DNA of 64,000 bases from Phaseolus vulgaris (GCF_000499845.2 NC_023758.2:17622088-17686087); one strand, 5' to 3'; counted from the first letter of the stretch, positions 23,618 to 36,904 are shown. Notes: generated by a model from the letters alone, not told the origin. Made by a program: numbers and translations.

Positions 23618-23950
23618 TTTGGATTACATAATCCGGAAGTTAATTTCGGATTCCGAAATAGCTTACGAATTATGTAATTTGGAATATATTTTTAAAAAAT
23701 GGTATTTCAGATTATATAATTTGGAAGTCTGGATTTGAGAGTAGCTTCCGGATTATGTAATCCAGACGCACATTTGAAAAAGGCTTCCAGATAACATAAT
23801 TTGGAAGTTAATCTCATATTAGAAAAGACTTCTAGATTATGTAATTCAGAAACTAATCATGCATTTGAAAAAAGGCTTATGGATTATGTAATTGAAAGCT
23901 AATTACGAATTTGAAAAAAGACTTCCGGATTACATAATCCAGAATATTAT
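23618..23950. repeat. palindromic minisatellite, core CTTCCGGATTATGTAATCC
   Basis: About eight diverged copies of a dyad related to TTCCGGATTA-YR-TAATCCGGAA occur at roughly 23620, 23665, 23707, 23743, 23785, 23830, 23877 and 23925. They are separated by spacers of the type GAAGTTAATT..GATTTGAAAAA. Each unit can form a hairpin. No coding content. Confidence 0.8.
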
Positions 23951-25102
23951 AGAAGAGATTTTTGAAAATACCAAAATTTATGGAGGTGTGAAAAGAATAT
24001 ATGAAGGTGCATGAATAAACAGTCCAAGTCCAAATTCAATTTATTTTGGCCCAACCCATGAAAGCAATTTTGATATGTTTGACATATTTTTCTTATTTTT
24101 TTTAATTACTTTAAATTTGAGTTTATTTCTACACTTATGTTTGTGTGTAGATAATAAAAATCCAACTATGTAAAATTCTCTCGAAGTAAATAAGCATATG
24201 AGACCGACGATGAGACCAAGAAAGAGACTTGATGAGGACCTAGAAAGTAACTTAAGACTATAATAGAAATTGTGTATTTTGTATTTGTTTCTATATTTTT
24301 GTAATTAGAAACTTTATTTAGACATTAATTGCTATTAGATTATTTAAATTTTTTATTGAAATGGTCTAATTAGTGTATAAATGTAGTAGTCTTATATTCA
24401 TAAAATAAAAAACCTATTGATGTCTTATTGAAAGTTTAAACTAATTTTGAAATAGAAACTTCCTGTCTAAAAAGAAACTCTGTTTTAAATTTTTGTCGAA
24501 AACTTTTGTTTCTTATCTTTTAACTTACTATATTTTGAAGTGACAAATCTTCACCTAACAATCATTCATGATTATGATTATTTTTTTTCATTCGAATTTT
24601 TTAATAGTTCGTTGAAAATTATTAGAAATAATCATTCTTTCTAATTCTTGATCTTGGAAACAAGGTTACTTTCAATATGAATGATAGTACCATGAAACCA
24701 AATGGAATAGGAGCAAAAGTGACCAATAATGACCAAAGAAATTTTGTTATTCACAGTGTGTGATTTCTACATAAAAGAATTTGAACTCTAAGGTTACTTG
24801 CAATTTTGTATTACTGGGAGACATGAGTATAACCCAACACCACATTAGAATCTAAAACTTTGATAAATATTTTTTGTTCAAGAGATAATAATCAATTTTC
24901 TATTCTCTAAATGAATTCATTTATTATTTATTTAATTATTTTTGGCACATGGATAAAGTTGGTTCTTTTTAGCCAAGTTTTATTAATTTTTAATGAAATT
25001 CAAATTTACAAAAAATAAATTTATGAAAGGGTATGAAGAATATCCAAGAGATATATATATATCCAAGACAACTTACGTAATTAATAAAATATGTCAAAAG
25101 TG

Positions 25103-25147
<45 letters not shown>

Positions 25148-25589
25148 GTGTAACATTGAAATGTGGGAAATTGCAAAGTTACAACCAGGCTCAAAATTTT
25201 AATTTAAGAACAAATAGAAAAAATTCTTAATCAGGATAAAAATAGAATTATTATACCAAGCACTAATAATTAGTGAGTGAAAATATAAGTAAATTGAGAA
25301 GTTTATAAAAATAATTAAAGCTGTATTTTATCTAATTACTATACCTGACGTAAAAAATATCATGGCAATTACCATAACAAAACAGAATATCTGAGAGACA
25401 CCATAAAAATAATAAAGTATGATATTTTATTTAAATAAGTATATTATTAATGTAAAATTTCTACTAATAAAATTTAAATTATTTTTTTTATATATAAAAT
25501 TTAAAATCTTACTCAAAACATCTAAGTTATTTTCACTAGCATAAAAAACTTCTTTGATATTAAAAATAAAGTTACGCCTATAAAGTATG

Positions 25590-25590
<1 letters not shown>
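23951..25590. other. A/T-rich intergenic, no gene seen; short (AT)n
   Basis: Nothing recognisable except a (TA)n tract at 25105-25137. Confidence 0.6.

Positions 25591-25652
<62 letters not shown>
25591..25652. repeat. (TA)31 microsatellite
   Basis: Uninterrupted TA dinucleotides directly left of the GC-rich block. Confidence 0.95.
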
Positions 25653-25654
<2 letters not shown>

Positions 25655-26441
25655 GCCCTGATGGTCGGGTGTGATGACGCGGCATCCTGCTACAGTGTAG
25701 GCGTGTTGACAAGGCGTCAGGTTGGCAGAAAGGAAGGAAGTCGGGGGGCACGTGTAGTCGCCAGTTGTTAAGCTGGCGTGTTCCGACTTCCAGCTTACCA
25801 GAATGGGCGATCGCCAGGTTGAAGATGAAGTCGCCAGATGTAGACCCAGGCGACCAAGCAGTCGGAGATCGCCAGAACAAGCACATCGCCGAAGATGAAG
25901 GAGAAGCAGGTTACGAAGGCGGCCGGCGAGACCACAGGGAAGGTGTATGAAGGCCCCTAACTCGCCAGTTCCAGTAGAGATCGCACTCCTAAGTTAGCTA
26001 TGCACTGGGCAGTACCATGCATAAGTAACTTAGCCAAAATGAGAGTAGAAGCAGCGCCAAGTCAGGGAGCCTCCAGATGATGGCACGTGTACAGTTGGAT
26101 GCGAGCCACGTGTCCAAGTCTGTAACTACCAGGAGAGAGAAAGCCACCAGGTATATAAGAGTTCTTAACAAACTTTCTGAGGTACGCACGTTCAGTTCAT
26201 ACACTTTACGCTTGCGAGTGATAGAGCTAACTGTGAGAGAGGATTTGCACGGTTCCAGTTCTCTTAGTTTTTGGTGATACCGTCACTGACTTGAGCGTTG
26301 GAGTGCGATTGGCCGCAGCGGCGCCGCGCTGTTTCTTTGCAGGTTCTTGAGATAGATCCGAAGAGGAACGGAGGTGAGAAGCGGTGCGCACGTCGATCCT
26401 TTGACGAGGCAGTTTCCAGCGTTCCGGTCAACAGGCAAGAT

Positions 26442-26443
<2 letters not shown>
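25653..26443 (+). mobile_element. GC-rich LTR-like block inserted in an (AT)n tract
   Basis: This 0.8-kb block differs sharply in base composition from everything around it and is bounded by (TA)n on the left and (AT)n on the right. It contains repeated CGCCAG motifs, G-box like CACGTG (about 25750 and 26107), a TATATAAG box at 26152-26159, and a 3' end CAAGATCA. A possible TG start is at 25659, giving TG...CA limits of 25659-26443. The promoter-like layout suggests a solo LTR of a gypsy-type element that landed in an AT repeat. The low-complexity flanks hide any target duplication. Confidence 0.55.

Positions 26444-26492
<49 letters not shown>
26444..26492. repeat. (AT)n microsatellite
   Basis: About 24 AT units directly right of the GC-rich block, followed by a T-rich run. 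Probably the other half of the tract at 25591-25652. Confidence 0.95.
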
Positions 26493-26496
<4 letters not shown>

Positions 26497-27340
26497 ATTT
26501 TTTTATTTTATTTTATTTTTTGGCATACTTCTAACATTTTTTTAAAATAAGAATACTTTTTTTGTTGTATCCTTTTCTACCCAAAGAGTTTAAATAATGT
26601 CCTGCAAAACCTAACTTCATTAATTAAGCCTATAGCGTTGACATTACTTAGGTAATAAATATTTTGATTGATCTCTAAGGTTCTCCCAAAGTGTATTTAA
26701 CACCACTTAGGTTGCATTTATAATTTTCTTTAATAACAAAAATATTAATTACAAAAAGTAAAAGAGATAAGAGATTCTTAAGGTAATTTAATAAAATGTT
26801 GACTTAATATGCATACTATTTTTAAGTTGCTAATGTGTTAACTTGTTATAAAAATTTTGGTGACATATTACCACATCACATCAGTCACGTCATTAATTTT
26901 TTAACTAAATATTCGTCAACTTTATAACAAAACTAAATTATTACGTTTTAAAATAAAAGGGGGAAGTAAATACACTAGATTATTTTTCTCTATTGTGCCA
27001 TGGACTTATAAGGATTTATCAGTGAATAAGAAAATCTAAGTTAGATGCACTGGTTTGCCACTATCCTTCGTCAGAGAGTGCATAATTTATGGATTGAGTA
27101 GAAGGATAAGAAAGACTCTCAGAACTGAAGATGAGGGACTTCAACAATGTAGCAACACAGGGTTTCACCACCGTGCAGGGATGCCATCGATGAAGGAAGA
27201 TGGTGGAGGAAACCAATCTTCACATCATAGCTATAAGGGGGAAAGGTCAGCAACTAGGGAACCGATAAATATGAACATGGAGAGACTAGGACACTCAAAT
27301 GTTGACTACAAAAATAATTTCAATTTTAATTTTAATACAA
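26493..27340. other. intergenic, no convincing gene
   Basis: An open frame at 27055-27345 exists, but its product has no recognised motif. It runs up to the LINE relic and may be part of the LINE's own 5' region. Confidence 0.4.
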
Positions 27341-27344
27341 GTTG

Positions 27345-30300
27345 AGAAACCTTAAAAAATTATATAATACAAGTTGTGGCAGGGAGAAGTCCAAACGGTT
27401 GCAACACATCCTTCATAACTTTAGTATCTAAAGTAAGTGACCATTAAACTAGAAAAATATAGATATATTTTTTTTGGGTGATATACAAAATCATTTTTGA
27501 AGTGCTAGCTAAAAGAATCAAGAGATTATTGCCTACTGTTATAGGAAGTTCTCAAACAACATTTCTAAAAGGTAAGGAACTCTTAAATAGTATTTTGGTG
27601 GCAAATGAAGTGGTAAAGAATATAAAAAGGAGAAGAAATTTGGGATAATAATTAAGGTGGTTTACGAAAAAGTCTATGATTTAGTTAGGTCGGAATTCAT
27701 GTACTATATGATGATGAGTAGATTAGGATTTAATGAGAAATGGATTAATTAGATAAGAGGATGTATTCATTCTTTGTTTTGTTTCAATTTTGGTAAATAG
27801 AAGACCGAGATAGGAGTTTAAACCAACTAAGGGACTAAGACAAGGTCCAATGACTCATTTTCTCTTCCTATAGTAGTTGTAGAGGGTTTAACACGACTAG
27901 TTAGAAAGGCAACAAAGCATAAATTGCTACAAGGGGTGAAATTAGGAAAAAAATCAAGTTGAGATGAATATTTTGCAATTCACATATGATACATTGTTGG
28001 TATGAAAAGCTAACTACCAAAATATCCTAACTGTTAAGTTTATCCTAAGATGTTTTGAGTTAGCTTCTAGCTTAAGAGTGAACTTCCACAAAACAAAGAT
28101 AGGAGTTGTAGGTGTGGATAGAGGTATGTTGGACAACTTTTCTAAGACTTTGAAATTGTTGTCAAATGCCTATTCTAGTTAAGTATTTGGGAATGCAAGT
28201 AAGGGGAATCCAAGGAAAAAACAATTTTAGGATGAAATTATACATAAGATTAAGAAGAAACTTACAAAAATGGAAGGGAAAATCTTTAACATATGCTGGT
28301 AAAGAGTATGCTTGATAAAGTTACTTTTTACATCAATTCCAGTGTATTATCTATTTCTTTAAAGCACCTACATATGTATGTCAACATATCACTAAGATTC
28401 AGAGGAACTTTTTATGGGGTGGGGAGCGGATAGTAAAAAGATAGCATGGATTAATTCGAAAAACTTGTGTAGACCAAAGAAGGAGAGAGGGATGGATTAA
28501 AGGAAGTTAATAAATTTAATTACGCTCTCTTAACAAAATGGAAGTGGAGACTTAGGACCGAAACCACAGGTATTTGGAGAGATATTCTATTGAAAAATAT
28601 TGTGATGCAAAAGGTAATAATCATAAAAAAAAAAGTGTCAAAACACAATTATACTAGTGGATGGACATTTGTAAGGTGTGTGGGGAAGGGGAAAGTGAAA
28701 ACTAGTTTGATAAGCAATTTGTATGGAAAGTAGGAGTTGAGAATAAGGTAAAATTATGGAATGATAAATGGATAGGGGAAGCCCCACTTAGATAAAGGTT
28801 TCCTATAGGTTATTTTCTATTTCAAAAGATAAAGACAAATTGATTGAACAAATAGGAAGGTGGACACAAAGAGGATGTTAGTGGAATCTAGAATGAAGAA
28901 GGGAAAGTTTTGAGTGGAAAATGGAACAACAAGAACAACTGATGAATGAAATAAACACAATGCAACCAAAGAGAAATACTCTAGAAAAAAGGAATTGAAT
29001 TGGGAAAGAGGATAATTTTTTTCCAGTTAAGTCAACATATGCAATATGACAAAGTAACTGCAACAACGTAAACAATGTCATTCTTGGCTCTTTATAGCCA
29101 GTTAAAGCATCTCCTAACACACAAATGTTTGCATGGAGAGTTATGTTGGGCAAAATCTCAACCAGGGTGTGTTTAGCTAAAAGAGGGCTCAATCTAATAA
29201 CCATAATCTATCCTTTGTGTAATGAAGTTGAGGAAACAATCCAACACCTGTTCTTTAAATGTAAGGAACAAACTCATTATGGACTATGTGCAGTAGATGA
29301 GTGGGAATCCAGTTAGCCTTACACATAGATCCTAAGTGTCATTTCAAACAATTATATATATTCCAGATTACTCCAAAGGAAAATGATATTTGGAAGGGAC
29401 TATGGATTTCTATTATCTGGTGTGTTTAGGAGTACAAGAATAAAGTAGTATTTATGGAGGGGAGGGTAGATGAAGAAGATATTTTTCACATGGCTCATCT
29501 CAAGGCCTAAAACTACATGAAATGCAAAATATCAGCAGTCAAATTCTCATACACTGATTGGGTATCATGTCCAATACATTGCTTGAGATCATTGAGGTAA
29601 CTCAAAGATACACAATTGCACAAAACTCTAGTTTCAAATGTTGAATTCATTATATTTGTTGATTTTCTGAATAACCTCTTGCAATGTATAGTTGTTATTT
29701 TGTTTGCCTATGTAAGGAGGTATTGTGCTAATACTCTATTCTACAAGGACAAAATTCAATTGTGTTTTTATGAAACGGTTAGGAAGATAGCATGCAACAA
29801 GGAATTCATTACATCAATCCAGCTTTAGCATAATCAAATATTTGTCTTTTGCATCTGAGATGCTAGAAGTGGGAAATCATGGGAATACAGTGGATGCGAC
29901 AATTTGTAGATTTGGTCAATTGTGCAAGTCACATGAAGGATGTGTGCATCTTTTAGAGGATGAATCACTAATCATGAATGGGATATTTTCTCCATCATTT
30001 AGAATAAAGAACAACTCAAAAGAGTTAACTGCTAAGAAATTTTCACAAGAAAACTTGAAGGACTACGAAAACAAGGAAATGTTTTGCTAAGTTTTAGATT
30101 CCCTTCTGCAGTTTTTAAGTCTAAGTATGTAAGGAGGTTGCGAATCAGTGGCAGTGGAAACAAGAAAAAATTCAGAGGTGGCCTCAGAAAAGCAAACAAG
30201 AACCATAGAGAGTTAAGTTGCATGACATTTTTCTACTGCACTTTGCAAGCAATACTTTGTCACATAGTTTTTATAGGGTCAAATTTGATGTATTAAGTTT

Positions 30301-30475
30301 TGGTTTTGTCTAGAAGTTGTTATTGGTAGTCAACTATGAACTATTCATTCTACTATCCAGATTTGTTTTATTTTATTTAGGGATGCGGATTTGGTTAGGA
30401 GTACATGACTCTTTGTGTAAGGGTTGGAGCATCTCTGAAATGCTCCTTTTAATTTAATTCATTCATTACATATAA
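27345..30475 (+). pseudogene. L1-type LINE relic: reverse transcriptase, zf-RVT and 3' end
   Basis: Plus-strand pieces follow plant L1 ORF2 order. They are GCNTSFITLV (27400), YKIIFEVLAKRIKRLLPTVI and GSSQTTFLKGKELLNSILVANEV (27490-27620), KVDYEKAYD-like VVYEKVYDLVRSEF with RLGFNEKWI (27660-27755), LRQGPMTHF-like (27830), and the late zf-RVT block FAWRVMLGKISTRVCLAKRG ... CNEVEETIQHLFFKC (29125-29270). The tail is KFSYTDWVSCPIHCLRSL (to 29600). The sequence GGTTGGAGCATCTCTGAAATGCTCC near 30423 resembles plant LINE 3' ends. Stops and frameshifts are throughout. 29610-30290 does not read as LINE and may be a 3' UTR or later insertion. Confidence 0.78.
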
Positions 30476-33320
30476 GAAAATCGAGAATTTTAAAAATAGT
30501 TATTAAACTTAATACAAATAAACTTAATAAGTTATTTTTCTAATTCCTATTTGGGAAAAGACAATGAAGATAAAAAAAAATGGTTATGTAATAAACTCAT
30601 CCAGATGTTTTAATTTCATCTCCCTAATTTTTATCTTTTTATGTTTTGACATCTTCTATCTTTAATCAGATTGTAAATACAATCGTGTACTTTGAACCAC
30701 ATAAGCAAAATTCCATTGCTTCACATATTCATGTTCTCATCTTCATCTTTAAGATTAAGAATAACTAACTATTTCTCTTGAAGTTTGTGATTTAAACTTT
30801 CTAAATGCATATCAAGATTTTTTAAATATTCAGACAATTCTTGTGTTAGTTTTAATCATTTATTCTAATACTGGGCTACTATTCTTAATTGATAAATTTG
30901 GAAAAGCCCTTTATTATATTCATCTTGTATAAGATATAAGTTTGTACCACCATAAGCCTTTTGGTAATGGTAATAACTACAACGTTTAGGCAAGGTTGAT
31001 GAAAAAAAATACCTTTGATCTCTAAGTGAAAAAGAATTTAAGTTTTACATGGATAATAATTTCCATCATAATTTTATTATAGTTTTGATGTTTGGTAAAG
31101 ATGAAAAAAATTTAATCTATTACCGAAACTTGAATTCTATTTCTTCATCCATAACAAGAAACATCATTCATCAAAAAGTTAATGGAAGTTTTGGAGAGCT
31201 TATGTGTGTATGAAATCCCACGTTATGGCTAATAAAGTTGCTACCTCCTCCTTTAATGCATACATTGAATTCTTGTTCACTAAAGGACTTTTAACCCAAT
31301 CTCATTTTTCACTTCCTTTCCAAGTCAAGCATGAATGACATATTCCAACCTTAAACCTAGGATTTTAGACTAGTAACTAAAAAATTAACCCATTCTTGTT
31401 TAATATTTAAAAGAAAGTTGGCTTTGTAATCAACTCACCCCATGTTTTGACCTAATATTAAAAAATTTATAAATTAAAAGTATAGTTTTGTTAAATGATA
31501 AACTTTAAACTAAATATTGTAATTATATACACATTGTCAAAATGAAGAAACACAAATCCTTAGGCATGCTATGAGAAGAAATTGTTATTGGGAAAAATAT
31601 TGTCTTTAGTGTTAAACTATACCCAACAAATTAGTATTTTAAGTGAAGATACTCCAACATAAAAAGTGAAAAAATATTTAAAAATTGGTCAAGAAAATTA
31701 TGAACATACATTCTCTTCAAATGTCATTATATGACGATAGAAAACATGAAGATATTAATAATTTATATAAATTAAACTATGTAAATACACATTGAAGTAA
31801 ACAAAACTAAAATTGTTTACAATAACCATGGATACATCCATACAAGCATGCTTGAGTTTGGAACTAACCTGTTTTATTTTATATCCACAATATTGTCTTC
31901 TTTTAAAATCATCAGATAGAACCATTGCTTCATCACCCAATTAGCTATACCACCAGAAAGACCATTGATGGTCACAAGTTTCAAATTGTTCTCCTTGTTA
32001 GACTTTCAATATTTGGCTATTGGCAGGGGAAGGGTAGAAAGGGTGAAGGTGAAGATGATGTTATTTGGAGAGTTAGAGAGAAGGAGATTTTCTGTAACAT
32101 TTCCTTATGAGTAATTACATGTCGTACATGTTTTCTTCAAGATCGCACCACACAATTTTTTTCTACACTTCACAATTATATTGACTGGTACGAAGTCATC
32201 TTTTGACCAAATTTTTACCACACATAGTCTTTTCTTTTTTTGCATTAAATATTTTGATATTTTAAGTTGAGGGGAGGAGGTAGGGTGGGGAATCTAAGGG
32301 AGGGAGAATTTTAAGGGAGTTTAAATTATTATTTTCTTTTCTTATATATAATTTTGAATTGAATTTTTCTAATCAATATGATGGTTAAGACTAAATTTAA
32401 TTACACGGTTGAAATAACAAGTTTTTTCTTTAATAAAAAAAGAAATACATGTCTTCAATGAATGGGTATTGTAGATAATTATAAGGGTTTTTATTTCTAT
32501 TGTAAAAATTTTGACGATTGATAATATGTATAATCAAATTTAATTTAGTACTATAAAATTCAACAATTGAGATAAAATTTTAAAGGTTCAAGTGACAAGG
32601 TAAATTTTTTTATTGATGAATTGTGAATAAAAAAATTCAGTTTAAAAAGGAAGGTTTCGTGTTTAAGGGATATTGTATGTTGATGTAAAGATTGGTTAGA
32701 AAAGGAGACCATGGTCTTTAATGTTATTGAAGTAATTAAATTTGGGTAAAATAAACTAAAACGTTTGATTTTAATAAATTAAGACTAAAACAGTGATTCC
32801 TACTCTTCTAGTTTGAAAGTGCCACTACAATAATTTTTTACTTTAGTCAACACAAAATTTGTAATACATATAAAATCGTGAGCTAAAATGGAAAATACAA
32901 CAATTTTTTAAACGTTATCTAGGTTACAATTTTTTTTCCAATCTTCTAAAAATGGTTCCCTATTTGTCTAAGACAACACATATTAAAGCGTGGACTGCTA
33001 AGGCAATGAACAATAAATCGTGAAGCACCAAAGACAACACTAAAAAAAATTGTGGATCACAATGTTATAGTTAAAAAACTGTGGGAGCTTCCAATGATAA
33101 AATTTACACATATTCAGAAAATTTTAGGCTAAAACTTTGGCACTAACGTCTTCCCGCGGAAGGATGAATTCTTTATTCATTCTACGGTACCAAATAAGTA
33201 AGGGTTTCTGATGGTGGACCATCCAAGCTACCATACAAAATAATAAAGACAAAAGAACTATCTATATAAATTAGTAGAATACGCTTGTATAGAGTTTGTA
33301 CTTTAAATACTTTCAAAGTG
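30476..33320. other. A/T-rich intergenic, no gene seen
   Basis: Nothing recognisable over about 2.8 kb; short open frames lack motifs. Confidence 0.6.
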
Positions 33321-33322
33321 TA

Positions 33323-33778
33323 TGATGTAGAAGAATCAAAGATACTCTAGAAGATCCTCACTTGTCACACAAGCAAGGATCTCTAGAGCATCTTTAGAGG
33401 ATAAATACACCTTTCCTCAAGCCCCCAAAACTCACCATAGTTAAGCTTGCTTAACTAGGGTGAAGGTTGCTTAAAGAGCAAGCTACCTCATCTTTCTCAT
33501 ATATAAATACTCTCCATAAAACCTTTGTATGTAGATTTGACATAAATGTGAGTGAAGAATTCTGAATTCATAGTCCATTCTCTCTCAAGTTTCCTTTTGC
33601 TTCAAAGCCTAGATGGTCTAGTGAGTTCTTGGAAGGTTAGCCTCACCAACTTCCTCTTCAAAGCATCCATCATCACCAAACCATAACCTCGCTCACACTT
33701 CACGGTTTCTCCTCCATTACCTAAGTCTTTCGCTGCCTCTCCACATCTCCACCCAAACAATAACTTGAAGTGCATCAG
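33323..33778 (+). mobile_element. LTR-like block with TATA box, probably gypsy-type
   Basis: The block runs from about TGATGTAGAAGAATC to GAAGTGCATCA. It holds a CATATATAAATACTC box near 33499 followed by a CT-rich transcribed-looking leader. This is the composition of a plant gypsy LTR. It is followed by short repeats and, downstream at 35460, by a gypsy-type gag-like remnant in the same orientation. No second copy or target duplication was identified. Confidence 0.4.
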
Positions 33779-34130
33779 TTTCGCTATTCAATTTTTCATC
33801 CTTCTTTCTTTTTTACTGCTCAAGATTTCGTTGTTCTATTGAAGGGTTTTGTTATTCCACCGTAGGGTTTCACTATTCCACTGTAGGGTTCCGCTATTCT
33901 GCTTTTCTTTCTTCATTCTACAAAAGTCTGTCAAGGTTCCGTCATAGGTAAACAATTTTTCATTTTTTTTATTATTCAAAGGCTTCCACTAAAGCTATTA
34001 TTTTTCTTCATTCTTTAGTCTCCAATTTTTGTTCTTCTTTTTTACTTTTCAAGGGTTTCCGCTGAAGCTCTTCTTTTTCTTCATTCTTTAGTCTCCATTC
34101 TTCCAAAAGGCATTTTTCTTCTACTAAATT
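33779..34130. repeat. short degenerate tandem repeats
   Basis: Two repeat types follow the LTR-like block: GTAGGGTT(T/C)C(A/G)CTATTC(C/T) units around 33840-33900, and TTCTTCATTCTTTAGTCTCCA.TT units around 34007-34100 with a shared GCTTCC(A/G)CT(A/G)AAGCT. They may be the leader of a retroelement. Confidence 0.6.
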
Positions 34131-35455
34131 GTGTCAGTTTCTGCGATTATAGGTATGCAATTGTTTGTATTGTTCAAGAGTTTGGTTGTTGAAGGTTTCA
34201 CTCACGTTGTTGCAAATGGTGTTCTAAGAGTGTCATCAGATTTTGGGGTTGGGTGGAATAGATTTTTTCAGTCATGTTTGACTTGAAATTTGGTTTCTGG
34301 ATGTTTGATTTGTTTGTCGGAATTGAGATTTATGATTGATTAAGTGTTAATGCTCTTCTGATTACCTTCTTTATTACCACGTGTGGGTAAGGATACCAGT
34401 CCTCTCAAGATAGTGTTCAAGTGTTCTTTTAGGTAAAAAAATGTCTTATACTTATAGAAAAGTCAAGATTTGTAGGAGAGCTTTTTGGAAAGGTTCCTAA
34501 CTATTATAAAACAACTTCTAAATTGATCGGGAATCTGATCTAAAAGATGATCCACCATTATGTTTTATCTTGGTAACATAAAATTCTAACCAAATCTATT
34601 TAAATGTTTACTTGGGCTTGCTCAAATTGGCCTAGGGAAGATTGGATCATGCTCATGCCCAATTCTTATGCTCGATATTTTACCAATTACACTGGACACA
34701 CCAACTAGTTCACTACAACTTCGATTCCTAAGAGTAATCCTAGTCGTGATAGTACACAATCCCCAAATCTTGAGTTGATTAGGGGGAAAGAGGCTAAATG
34801 ATATTTTAGAAGCTTTTCTTGGGTTCTCCAAAGATCACGTCATTTCAAATGATTACACTCGAAAAGTCACATCCCATTATGTCCCTTTCTACATGGCTAG
34901 ATCGTGTTGGCCCGTCACCAAAATGATTATACCTCCCAAGCAATTGTGATTCCCACTTCCCTCTTGTAACATTTTGATAATTCAAAATGAAAACAAAATT
35001 AAAACTCTTCATTTTCTTCCTTGCTCACCTGAAACATAGTCAAAACTCTTTCAAAACTCTTTAGAGCTCCCAACGATATGCATATTCACTTTAGGTACAC
35101 CCTAACTTTCTTATTATTTATGATCCATGTGTTTTCTCTTGCTTCTTCTTTTGATGTTTTGTTGCTAGGTTGAAAAATATTTAGGTCTTTTTGGAATTCT
35201 ATTTCCCTTCACGTTTGTCTCTAAGCTAGTGTCTTTTTTCTTATGGGTTTTGCTTTCTCCTGGGTTTATCTTCCTCTTGTTCTAGGTTTGGTTTGAGGTT
35301 TGCTCATCAAATTAATAGCTACTTACGATGTGTCTTACCCCTGGGCCAAGATGGAGTTGATAAGATAGACTTTTGGATCTACTAGCCTAATAGAGTTAAA
35401 GACTTTTCGTAATCTTCATGCTATTAATAAAATTTTAAAGAAGGATGTAGCTCTT
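34131..35455. other. no gene seen
   Basis: Moderately A/T-rich sequence, probably retroelement leader, without recognisable coding motifs. Confidence 0.45.
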
Positions 35456-36290
35456 CAAACCTTTGAATTGAACGAGCCAATTTGTAAAATTGAGGCCAAT
35501 ATCCAAGAGGGTAGTTTTTTTTCTCTAAAAGTTTTAATTAATCCTTGTCATAGTTACCCATTGATTTGTTCGAGAAAGAGGTATTGATTGTCATGAATGT
35601 TGTTGTTGCCTAACTCCATCCTAATAGCTACACCTTCTTACGTGACTTTCACATATTATGCACCTACTTCAGTATAGTGTTGACCTCTAACATGGTTTCT
35701 ACTTTTTTGAATTAAAACTTCTTCTCACCAATTGTGAACATCTCTAAATAGTGTAAGTGGTTGATGTCTACTGACCATTTTCTAGTCTTCCTACAAACGC
35801 TTTAAGGGTCATTTTCCTAAAATTTCGAGCCCTTACTCACAACCCAACCTTACTAGAAGACTTTCCTCTCTACTAGACCTAAAACCCTCATGTCAAGTGT
35901 TGGGTGGATAGAGAATCTAGAACTGGTTAAGCTGTGAGAAATTGGAATCCGTATTTGACACAACTATTTTTATAAAGCTTGAGGCATAAATCTAAAAAGT
36001 TAGTTTGATCCCAAATTCTTAACATGTTAACTTTTCCATTCATTGCAAATAATCAAATGGACATCCTATAAAGAAATGACTCATTAGTTCAAGGAGATTT
36101 GCCACTTTAGCTTTAAGATAAAATCAATGAGCTGAAAAAGGTAAGGAAGAAGAAGAAGAAGAAGAAGAGTTGGAAGTCTACTAAAGAGGCTTTGAAAGAT
36201 GAGATCGCCCAAACTTTATATCCAGATCTAGAATTTTTAGCCATAGATCCTTGCAAAGTGGTTGTGGACGGAAATCTCGTAGAGGAGTAG
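35456..36290 (+). pseudogene. gypsy-type gag-like remnant (Transposase_28/PF04195-like)
   Basis: A broken plus-strand frame reads PIDLFEKEVLIVMNVVVA, then LHPNSYTFLRDFHILCTYF. This is the block found in plant putative gypsy-type transposon proteins (LNVAPSQLHPNSWAFIRAFxILC). A later piece at 36131-36290 is Lys-rich and ends IAQTLYPDLEFLAIDP...VVVDGNLVEE before a TAG. Stops interrupt the frame. Assignment rests on one motif. Confidence 0.5.
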
Positions 36291-36589
36291 GATAGTTTAT
36301 CTTTCCATGTTTTGAATTGTGTATTTTCAACTTTGCAACATATTATTTGTTATTAATCCAAATCTTGGTAAATATTTTATGTTATGTTCCTTTCATTCCT
36401 CTATCTCTCCACCTTTATTTTGTTCATTATTCTTGATTAGGCTACCTATATTCGTACCTTTTCGTTCATAGATGGCCATTTTAAACATGCATGATTCAAT
36501 ATGACCGTCTTTGATCATTATAAGTTTGTTTATTTACTTGAATAAGTTGTTTATTTACTTACTTGAATTATTGACTTTAGCGCACCATT

Positions 36590-36800
36590 TATCCGTGGAG
36601 TTAATCCTATCGTCATTAAATGGTCAATTTTAGTTTATCTAAGCCTGAACTCCAACAGAGCTGGAGCTGTTTATGTCGAATGGTTTACCTTAGTCTATTT
36701 AAGGTCGGATAACTGGAGTTGTTTGCGTTGAATGAATCAACCTTAGTCTATCTAAAGGCGGACTCTAGCTGAGATGGGGCCATTCGTGTCAAATGGTTCT
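36590..36800. repeat. about 62-bp degenerate tandem repeat, three units
   Basis: Units share TTTA(G/C)TTAGTCTAT(C/T)TAA, (G/C)GGA.(C/T).. and AG(C/T)TG.....GTTT(A/G)(C/T)GT(C/T)(A/G)AATG. Confidence 0.6.
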
Positions 36801-36904
36801 TGTAAAAGATATCAAGAAAAATAAAAATTTCTTTATAGAGCGTTCAATCTCATTAAAAACCTTTATAAGGTTAGCCAAAATACATTATAAACTTAGCTAA
36901 AATA

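Noticed and set aside
25590..25886. 98-codon minus-strand frame with an IYIY repeat
   Set aside because: Created by the (TA)n tract read into the GC-rich block; no coding signal.
26152..26159. TATA box as evidence for a host gene promoter
   Set aside because: No plausible coding exon follows; the block is better explained as an LTR.
29842..30090. 82-codon frame as a host gene exon
   Set aside because: No domain or splice context, and it lies between LINE coding end and LINE 3' end.
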